Position numbers and translations under genes: made by a program
The notes under the pieces: model-generated
Told to the model about the DNA's origin: nothing
Seen by the model: the letters and a program-made list of their open reading frames with translations, nothing else
Databases searched by the model: none
Source: UBA11164 sp002420085
GTDB lineage: Bacteria; Pseudomonadota; Gammaproteobacteria; Xanthomonadales; Xanthomonadaceae
Direction: 5' to 3'
Length of the DNA stretch: 20,933 nucleotides
Assembly: GCA_031976395.1 (NCBI GenBank)
Contig: DALYLJ010000040.1
Coordinates: forward strand, 1 to 20,933
Shown here: positions 16,019 to 20,933 of the stretch, piece after piece
Layout of the letters: each line of letters opens with the position of its first letter
Position numbering within the stretch: the first letter of the stretch is position 1

Positions 16019-16992
16019 TCGCAGACCTCGGCGAAGTGTCGATAACCGATCGATTGCGGCTGCCAAGGCCGACCGGCCGGATCGATCACCCGCAGCCCCG
16101 GCTCGGCCCGCACCCGACCGATCCGGCTGACTCCGACCGCCGCCAGAGCGGTCATGATCGCCGCACGCTGGTCCACCGGCGCGGTGAAGCACAGTTCGTA
16201 GTCGTCACCGCCGCCGCATTGCCACTGCCAGCGTTGCCGACCTTCGGCCACCGCCGCCAGGGCCGGCGAGCAGGGCAGACCGGCCAATTCGATCTCGGCA
16301 CCGACCCCGCTGGCCACCAGGATGTGGCCCAGATCAGCGAGCAGACCATCGGAAACATCGATCGCCGCACTGGCCAGCCCCTGCAGCGCCTGGCCGGCCT
16401 CGACCCGTGGCGTCGGCCGGCGCAGTCGCTGGCGCAGCTCGGCCGGACAGCCAGCCTCGGCCGACCAGACCAGGGCTGCGGCCGCATCGCCCAACGTACC
16501 GGTCACCCAGATGTCCTCACCCGCTCGGGCACCGCTGCGGCGCAGGGCCTGACCCGCACCGACCGATCCGATCACGGTGACCGTGATCGATAGCGGCCCA
16601 CGGGTGGTGTCGCCGCCGACCAGGGCCAGACCATGCGCACCGCGCAATGCCTCGAACCCGTCGAGAAAACCATCCAGCCAGACCGGATCCGGGCTCGGCA
16701 GGGACAGCGCCAGCAGGCACCAGGCCGGCTCGGCCGCCATCGCCGCCAGATCACTGAGGTTGACCGCCAGCGCCTTCCAGCCGAGATCGGCGGGATCGTC
16801 ATCGACCGAGAAATGCACCCCGACGTTCAGGGTATCGCTGCTGACCGCCAGCCACCGTTCGCCAGCCGGTGGCCGCAACAGAGCGGCATCGTCGCCGATG
16901 CCAAGCACGACATCGGCGCGCGCTGCCGCGCCCGTCCCGGCTCGTGCCGCGATCCGGGCGATCAGATCGAATTCATGCATGGCCTGGGCCAT
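16015..16992 (-). CDS. thiL: ThiL, thiamine-monophosphate kinase
   Basis: ThiL phosphorylates thiamine monophosphate to the active cofactor thiamine pyrophosphate. The 325 aa (E. coli 325) carry LGIGDDAALL (30-39), SSDTLNVGVHF, ALAVNLSDLAAMAAEPAW, VGGDTTRGPLS and AIDVSDGLLADLGH, which together form the metal and ATP sites of the AIR-synthase-like fold. Two in-frame ATGs are possible (16992 and 16980). Both have CAGG just upstream; I kept the first. It starts 18 bases after the nusB stop and overlaps pgpA by ATGA. The order ribH-nusB-thiL-pgpA is standard in gammaproteobacteria. Confidence 0.97.
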   Translation of the reverse strand: MAQAMHEFDLIARIAARAGTGAAARADVVLGIGDDAALLRPPAGERWLAVSSDTLNVGVHFSVDDDPADLGWKALAVNLSDLAAMAAEPAWCLLALSLPSPDPVWLDGFLDGFEALRGAHGLALVGGDTTRGPLSITVTVIGSVGAGQALRRSGARAGEDIWVTGTLGDAAAALVWSAEAGCPAELRQRLRRPTPRVEAGQALQGLASAAIDVSDGLLADLGHILVASGVGAEIELAGLPCSPALAAVAEGRQRWQWQCGGGDDYELCFTAPVDQRAAIMTALAAVGVSRIGRVRAEPGLRVIDPAGRPWQPQSIGYRHFAEVCE

Positions 16993-17010
16993 CGCCTGGC
17001 AGCGCAGCGA

Positions 17011-17460
17011 TCAACGACCGGCTTCGACGCTGCGCCAGACCTGGGCCGCCTTGTCGAGCACCCCGTTGACATAGGTGTGGCCGTGCTCGGCGCCGAACCG
17101 CTTGCTGGTCTCGATGGCCTCGTTCAGCACCACCCGATAAGGCACATCCGGACGATGGCGCAGTTCGTAGGCGGCGATCCGCAGCACTGCCCGCTCGATC
17201 GGATCGACCTCGGCGATGCTGCGGTCGAGAAACTGCACCAGGCCGGCATCGAGATCGGCGAGATGGCCGACCACACCGCGCACCAGATCCTCGAAATAAT
17301 CGAGATCGGCGATCTCCATGTCCTGCTCGTGGCGGAACTGCTCCAGCACATCGGCGATCGGATTGCCGGCAATCTGCCAGGCGTACAGCGCCTGCAGGGC
17401 ACGCCGCCGGGCACGCGAGCGCGCCGTCGGGTCGATGCCATCCGAGCGAAACCGACTCAT
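17011..17460 (-). CDS. nusB: NusB, transcription antitermination factor
   Basis: NusB binds boxA RNA with NusE (S10) and supports antitermination in rRNA operons. The 149 aa are all-helical with the family motifs ARRRALQALYAWQ near the N-terminus, DYFEDLVRGV, PIERAVLRIAAYEL, VPYRVVLNEAIETSKRFG and YVNGVLDKAA near the C-terminus. The ATG at 17460 shares its A with the ribH stop (TGATG). A GTG one codon upstream (17463) would add one residue and also overlap ribH. It is coupled to ribH and followed by thiL. Confidence 0.97.
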   Translation of the reverse strand: MSRFRSDGIDPTARSRARRRALQALYAWQIAGNPIADVLEQFRHEQDMEIADLDYFEDLVRGVVGHLADLDAGLVQFLDRSIAEVDPIERAVLRIAAYELRHRPDVPYRVVLNEAIETSKRFGAEHGHTYVNGVLDKAAQVWRSVEAGR

Positions 17461-17924
17461 CACAGCTTCTCCAGCAGATTGGCCATCTCCAGAACGACCA
17501 GGGCGGCCTCCTCGCCCTTGTTGCCGTGCGCACCATCGGCACGTGCCTCGGCATCGGCATGGCGATCGACCGCCAGCACACCGTTGGCGACCGGCACCCC
17601 GGTGTCGAGCATGACCCGCATCAGACCCTCGGCACAGCGATCGGCGACATGCTCGAAATGTCGGGTCTGGCCGCGCACCACGCAGCCCAGCGCGATCACC
17701 GCTGCGTGGTCGCCTGCCTCGGCCAGGTACGACACCGCGACCGGAATCTCCCAGGCACCGGGCACCCGCACGACATCGACCGCCTCCGGATCGAGGCCAT
17801 GGGCGAGCAGGGTGCGGCGGGCGCCATCGACCAGCACATCGACGATGCGCGGGTTCCAGCGGCTGGCAACGATGGCGATGCGCGCCCCGACCGGCGGCCG
17901 CAGGTCGCCTTCGATATGGGCCAT
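17460..17924 (-). CDS. ribH: RibH, 6,7-dimethyl-8-ribityllumazine synthase
   Basis: RibH condenses the pyrimidine from RibA/RibD with dihydroxybutanone phosphate to make lumazine, the penultimate step of riboflavin synthesis. The 154 aa contain the substrate-binding RWNPRIVD region (22-29), VPGAWEIP (54-61), and GCVVRGQTRHFEHV with the catalytic His89. The C-terminal NGVLAVDRHADAEARA and GNKGEEAA match gammaproteobacterial enzymes. It is the first gene of its operon. No other rib genes and no FMN riboswitch are seen upstream. Confidence 0.97.
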   Translation of the reverse strand: MAHIEGDLRPPVGARIAIVASRWNPRIVDVLVDGARRTLLAHGLDPEAVDVVRVPGAWEIPVAVSYLAEAGDHAAVIALGCVVRGQTRHFEHVADRCAEGLMRVMLDTGVPVANGVLAVDRHADAEARADGAHGNKGEEAALVVLEMANLLEKL

Positions 17925-17954
17925 GGTGTCTGTTCGCGTCGTGATGGGGCGGCC

Positions 17955-17960
17955 AGTTTA
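17955..17960 (-). promoter_or_regulatory. possible -10 of the ribH operon
   Basis: TAAACT in the context CGATAAACTGG lies 30 bases before the ribH start in the 119-base gap between ribH and the upstream glycosyltransferase. No -35 supports it. Confidence 0.3.
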
Positions 17961-18043
17961 TCGCGAATGGTTCACCTCGACGCGCCCCACCCCACCCCGA
18001 CTGGCCGAGCCCGATCGCCGCATCACGACCGACACGCCGAACT

Positions 18044-18895
18044 TCAATCGTCGCGCCGGTAACTCAAGGCAGTGATCTGCTCGGACACCAGACCGATCAG
18101 GAACACGATCACGCTGGCACTGAACAGCAACAGACTCATGTTGGTGAACCGGCCCTCGCTGAAATAGGTGTAGGCGTAATAGCCCGCTCCCAACAGAAAG
18201 AACCCGGCCCCGGCGGGTGCGAACAGCTTGAGCGGCGAATACAGAGTGGCGATCTTGAAGATGATCAGCAGGAAGCGCACCCCATCACGCAGCGGCCTGA
18301 GGTGACTGCGACCGATTCGAGCCGCCACCGGCACCGGCACATAACAGACCGGATAGGCACTGCGCAGGAAGGCCATGGTGATCGTGGTCGGGTAGGAAAA
18401 GCCGTTCGGCAGCAGATGGACGAACTCCCGGAACTGCTCCGCGCGGACCGCCCGAAAACCTGAGGTGAGATCGAGTATCCGAATGCCACTGATCACACTG
18501 GCCAGCCGGTTGTAGAACCCGTTGGCCAGACCCCGGCCGATATTGGCCTGACCGTGTCGGTCGCGTGCCGCCACCGCCATGTCGTACCCCTGGGCCAGAC
18601 GCTCCAGCAGCAGCGGGATGTGGGCCGGATCATGCTGGCCATCGCCATCCATGAACACCAGGATCTCGCCGCTGGCCGCCCGCGCACCGCGCTTGACCGC
18701 CGCACCATTGCCCATCGAATAGGGGCTGGACAGCACCCGTGCCCCATTCGCCTCCGCCACCGCCGCCGTGGCATCGGTAGAACCGTCATCGACCACGATC
18801 AACTCGGCGTCGGGAAACTGCGCGCGCAAGGCCGGCAGGAATCGCCGCAAGCCCTCGGCTTCGTTCTTGGCGGGGATGATGATCGACAGGCGCAT
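18044..18895 (-). CDS. GT2 family glycosyltransferase, polyprenyl-phosphate type, with C-terminal membrane segments
   Basis: This is a DPM1/ArnC-like inverting glycosyltransferase that probably moves a sugar from a nucleotide donor to a polyprenyl phosphate or a related membrane acceptor. The catalytic domain begins at once with LSIIIPAKNEAEGL and has VVDDGSTD (34-41) and MDGDGQHDP (83-91) for nucleotide and metal binding. LTSGFRAVR and a conserved RIGRSHLRP segment follow. Two hydrophobic stretches near 227-248 and 253-275 anchor it in the membrane. The open frame starts at 18958, but homology begins at the ATG at 18895 (283 aa). No strong Shine-Dalgarno sequence is visible. The sugar and pathway cannot be told. 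Confidence 0.9.
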   Translation of the reverse strand: MRLSIIIPAKNEAEGLRRFLPALRAQFPDAELIVVDDGSTDATAAVAEANGARVLSSPYSMGNGAAVKRGARAASGEILVFMDGDGQHDPAHIPLLLERLAQGYDMAVAARDRHGQANIGRGLANGFYNRLASVISGIRILDLTSGFRAVRAEQFREFVHLLPNGFSYPTTITMAFLRSAYPVCYVPVPVAARIGRSHLRPLRDGVRFLLIIFKIATLYSPLKLFAPAGAGFFLLGAGYYAYTYFSEGRFTNMSLLLFSASVIVFLIGLVSEQITALSYRRDD

Positions 18896-18975
18896 CAGCG
18901 GTCTCAGCAGGTTCGGGCGACCCTGACGGCCACGACGACATCGCGCCATCCGGGGCAACAGCCGCTATGGTGGCC

Positions 18976-19014
18976 GATTCGCCACAGATTCGCCACGGCC
19001 ACGGCCACAGCCGC
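18976..19014. repeat. short tandem repeats upstream of the GT2 gene
   Basis: GATTCGCCAC(A/G) occurs twice in tandem (18976-18986 and 18987-18997). It runs into degenerate six-base units GCCACG, GCCACA and GCCGCG. The tract lies about 80 bases upstream of the glycosyltransferase start and may reflect replication slippage. No function is evident. Confidence 0.6.
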
Positions 19015-19085
19015 GACGGGCCGATCGTTGCATCGGGACCGGGTCGAACTGCATGCACGGATCGAGGCCGCATCCGCCGGACCGA

Positions 19086-19169
19086 CGCCCGGCGTCCCGC
19101 CGGGCGCGCGCGGCGCCTCCGACGCCGCCGACACGGGCTCCGCCCGTGCTCATGCGCCCTCCGGGCGCA
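19086..19169 (-). repeat. array of four hairpins with GGA loops at 21-23 base spacing
   Basis: Four consecutive inverted repeats have a loop of TCC on the plus strand (GGA on the minus strand). They lie at 19086-19106 (9-bp stem), 19110-19128 (8 bp with one mismatch), 19132-19148 (7 bp) and 19153-19169 (7 bp). The loop centres are at 19096, 19119, 19140 and 19161. The stem sequences differ while the pairing holds, so the structure is conserved rather than the sequence. The last hairpin overlaps the stop codon and final codons of the DUF4062 gene; the others are in its 3' trailer. No T-run follows, so an ordinary terminator is unlikely. Confidence 0.88.
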
Positions 19170-20679
19170 CCGGGCTCGTGGACCTCAGGGCCAAGCGAAA
19201 GCCGAAGCCGTGGAGGCGCTTGTCGCGGGTGCGGGCGAGGCGGTAGGCCGAGCGCGCGTACCTGGCGCCGAGGATCCAGGAGCCGCCGCGCAGCGCGCGC
19301 GAGGCCGACTCCGTCGGTCCGATCGGGTCATCCACCGGCGCCCGCTGCGAGCCTTCCGGGTAGTCGCGCAGGTCATCGGCACACCACTCCCAGACATTGC
19401 CGTGCATCTGATACAGGCCCCAGTCATTGGCTGGCAGGGCTTTCACCGGCACCGTGCGTTCGCGATAGCGCCCCTTCGGTCCGCCGGCATACGGGTAGCG
19501 GCCGTCGTAATTGACCTGGTCCGGCGTGATGGTGGCGCCGAACCAGTACGGTGTGCGGGTGCCGGCCCGGCAGGCGTACTCCCACTCGGCCTCGGTCGGC
19601 AGGTCGAACGGCGTGTTCGGGTGCTCGTGGCGGAGATGGTGCAGAAAGTCCTGGACGTCGTCCCAGCTCACGTTTTCGACCGGATGCTGGTCGTCGCCCT
19701 GAAAAACGCTCGGGTTGTAGCCCAGCACCGCCCACCACAGCGCCTGGGTGCAGGCGGTGTCGGCCAGCCAGAAGCCACGACTCAGCCGGACTTCGTGCAG
19801 GGCCTGGTTCCCGCCGCGCTCCGGTTCGCTGTGCGGCGAGCCCATCATGAAGCGGCCGGGTCGGATCCAGCGAAAGGTCTGGGCGATATCGCGGTAGTGC
19901 CAGCGCAGCCAGTGGCCGTACTGGTCCTCGCCGAGTTGGCCGAGGTGGCTGAACGGCAAGGGTTCGGGTGCTGTGGGCGTGGGCGCGGAGGGCAGCGGCT
20001 CGACCCCGGGGGTGACCGGCTTGCGCGGCTTGGTGGTTTTGGCCGGTGCCGACGGGACGGTCTCGGGTTCGGCCTCCTCATCCAGCACGCGATCCAGTTC
20101 GTCACGCAGATGGCTCTCCAGGGTCTGCCGAAACCCGACCAGATCGTCGTAGTCGTTCAAGCCGTGGGCGATCGAGCCGTCCGGGTTGCGGGCCAGGGCC
20201 AGGAACTGCTGCAAGCGCTGCCACTGTTGGTGCTTGTCCAGCAGGTCGGGATCGTCGAGCCGGACGGTCGGCGGCGCGGTGCCGCGATAGACCCACACCC
20301 GTGGCCGGCCTTCGGCGTGGAATCCCTCCATGGCGTTCCAGTATTCCCACTCGGTGCCGGACAGGTAGGGCGTGCCGTCCGACTTGCGGTACTCCGGCGG
20401 CAACGGGGTGCCCATCCGCGACCACAGCATGACCACCACCAGATCGCAGGCGCGCGGCTCGATCAGGCCCTTGCGGATCGCTTCCTGCGGGGTCATGCCT
20501 GTCGGCAGGGCCAGGCTGTGGCCGGGCTGGTCCCAGGCGTAACCCTGCACCGCCAGGCGGTCGCGGAAGCGGCGCTCACGGCTGAGTTTGTCGATCACCT
20601 CTCCAGCCGTCTTTCGCTCGGCCAGGACATCGCCCGGCGAAGCCAGAAAGATTCTGTACGGTCGAACCAAGGATTTCAC
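19150..20679 (-). CDS. DUF4062 - FGE/C-type-lectin-like fusion protein, possible conflict-system or DGR-target protein
   Basis: Residues 6-130 form a DUF4062 domain, opening with RPYRIFLASPGDVLAER and including VVVMLWSRMGTPLP (81-94). This domain is often fused to NTPase or sensor modules in signalling and defence proteins. A helical stretch (about 147-203) and a Pro/Thr/Ala-rich linker (205-242) follow. Residues 268-498 form an FGE-sulfatase (SUMF1-like, C-type-lectin-fold) domain with GRFMMGSP, LPTEAEWEYACRAGT, GNVWEWCAD and LRGGSW...GFRLA. The paired Cys of active formylglycine-generating enzymes are absent from the C-terminal part (it reads RSAYRLARTR), so a binding rather than enzymatic role is inferred. 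I chose the GTG at 20679 (509 aa), preceded by AGGAGG four bases upstream; an upstream ATG at 20760 has no such support. No NTPase partner is visible in the window. Confidence 0.85.
   Translation of the reverse strand: MKSLVRPYRIFLASPGDVLAERKTAGEVIDKLSRERRFRDRLAVQGYAWDQPGHSLALPTGMTPQEAIRKGLIEPRACDLVVVMLWSRMGTPLPPEYRKSDGTPYLSGTEWEYWNAMEGFHAEGRPRVWVYRGTAPPTVRLDDPDLLDKHQQWQRLQQFLALARNPDGSIAHGLNDYDDLVGFRQTLESHLRDELDRVLDEEAEPETVPSAPAKTTKPRKPVTPGVEPLPSAPTPTAPEPLPFSHLGQLGEDQYGHWLRWHYRDIAQTFRWIRPGRFMMGSPHSEPERGGNQALHEVRLSRGFWLADTACTQALWWAVLGYNPSVFQGDDQHPVENVSWDDVQDFLHHLRHEHPNTPFDLPTEAEWEYACRAGTRTPYWFGATITPDQVNYDGRYPYAGGPKGRYRERTVPVKALPANDWGLYQMHGNVWEWCADDLRDYPEGSQRAPVDDPIGPTESASRALRGGSWILGARYARSAYRLARTRDKRLHGFGFRLALRSTSPVRPEGA
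19195..19290 (-). other. candidate variable region at the C-terminus of the FGE-like domain
   Basis: Residues 464-495 run from RGGSW to GFGFR and match, without gaps, the position and length of the Asn-rich variable segment of DGR target proteins (GGSW, then 27 residues ending GFR). The residues where templates usually have Asn (AAC) are Ile, Leu, Gly, Tyr, Tyr, Leu, Ala, Leu, His, Gly and Phe. Each is encoded by an NNC codon reachable from AAC by changing A. The genome's liking for C-ending codons makes this weaker evidence than it looks. No template repeat is in the window. Confidence 0.45.
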
Positions 20680-20933
20680 TCCGCCTCCTGCATCGAGAAC
20701 CTGAGATCGACCGCCACCAATCCCCCCAGGCCCGCTCAGCCCGGACCGATCCGACCACACTGACTGGCCTGGACCGGGATGAATTGTGTCGGCCGGCCAG
20801 ACACCGGCGGCACGATCTTAACCCGACCTAACTCGGCCGGGGATTCGCTTTCCGAGCGGTCGTCCGGGTCGAAGTGTCGAGCGCGCCTTGTCGGTCTCTG
20901 AACTGGCTGGGTCTTGGTGGACGATGCCGTGCG
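20680..20933. other. upstream region of the DUF4062 gene, no gene recognised
   Basis: On the minus strand a -10-like TAAGAT lies at 20820-20815 in the context GGTTAAGATCG, about 135 bases before the GTG start, with no clear -35. A frame open from the right edge to a stop at 20736 on the minus strand (65 codons) has third-position use unlike the neighbouring genes and no recognisable domain, so I do not call it a gene. Its status depends on sequence beyond the edge. Confidence 0.4.

Noticed and set aside
19086..19169. Hairpin array as a rho-independent terminator or CRISPR array
   Set aside because: No T-run follows any hairpin on either strand. The units are contiguous hairpins with differing sequences, without spacers flanked by identical repeats.
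19150..20679. Calling the accessory gene a formylglycine-generating enzyme
   Set aside because: The paired Cys of active FGE are absent from the C-terminal region, no sulfatase is nearby, and the protein has an N-terminal DUF4062 domain.
18967..20763. 598-codon plus-strand frame opposite the DUF4062-FGE gene
   Set aside because: It has no recognisable domain, and the opposite strand has clear domain motifs and a good ribosome-binding site.
20736..20933. 65-codon minus-strand frame open at the right edge
   Set aside because: Third codon positions are clearly less GC-rich than in neighbouring genes and no motif is visible. It cannot be judged without the flanking sequence.
1..20933. tRNA genes, insertion sequences, attachment sites
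   Set aside because: I found no tRNA-like cloverleaf ends, no transposase or integrase frame and no long direct or inverted repeats flanking a segment.

Overview
The window is GC-rich chromosomal DNA from a gammaproteobacterium. Several things point to the Xanthomonadales/Lysobacterales side of the class. The block mraZ - rnpB - rsmI - lpoA - yraN is a gammaproteobacterial arrangement, the order ribH - nusB - thiL - pgpA is typical, ftsL is short (89 codons), and the division and wall cluster lacks murD between mraY and ftsW. The organism is an inference from gene order and protein character, not from a database search.

Region 1 (1-8562, minus strand) is the start of the dcw cluster: mraZ, rsmH, ftsL, ftsI, murE, murF, mraY and the first 331 codons of ftsW, cut by the left edge. 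All junctions are overlapping or within 5 bases, so this reads as one translationally coupled operon. It makes and flips the peptidoglycan precursor and builds the septal synthase FtsW-FtsI with FtsL. A sigma70-like promoter and four MraZ boxes at exact 10-base spacing precede mraZ.

Region 2 (8563-9330) holds a gene-free stretch and the RNase P RNA (rnpB, minus). Region 3 (9368-12567) is rsmI (minus) and, divergently, lpoA - yraN. LpoA is the outer-membrane activator of PBP1A, so wall synthesis continues here as a theme. Region 4 (12635-15499, plus) has an FAD-linked 2-hydroxyacid-type oxidoreductase, an overlapping uracil-DNA-glycosylase-like protein with a four-cysteine pattern, and a separate putative glycosyltransferase with a DLD motif. 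Region 5 (15545-17924, minus) is ribH - nusB - thiL - pgpA, one tight housekeeping operon. A polyprenyl-type GT2 glycosyltransferase (18044-18895, minus) follows.

Region 6 (19086-20820, minus) is the accessory and most interesting part. A 509-codon protein joins an N-terminal DUF4062 domain, through a proline-rich linker, to a C-terminal formylglycine-generating-enzyme/C-type-lectin-like domain that lacks the catalytic cysteines. Its C-terminus has the layout of the variable region of a diversity-generating retroelement (DGR) target. The 3' end runs into four consecutive hairpins with the same 3-base loop (TCC on plus, GGA on minus), spaced 21-23 bases apart, with different stem sequences. 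No reverse transcriptase or template repeat is in the window, so any DGR link rests on protein layout and hairpin position alone.
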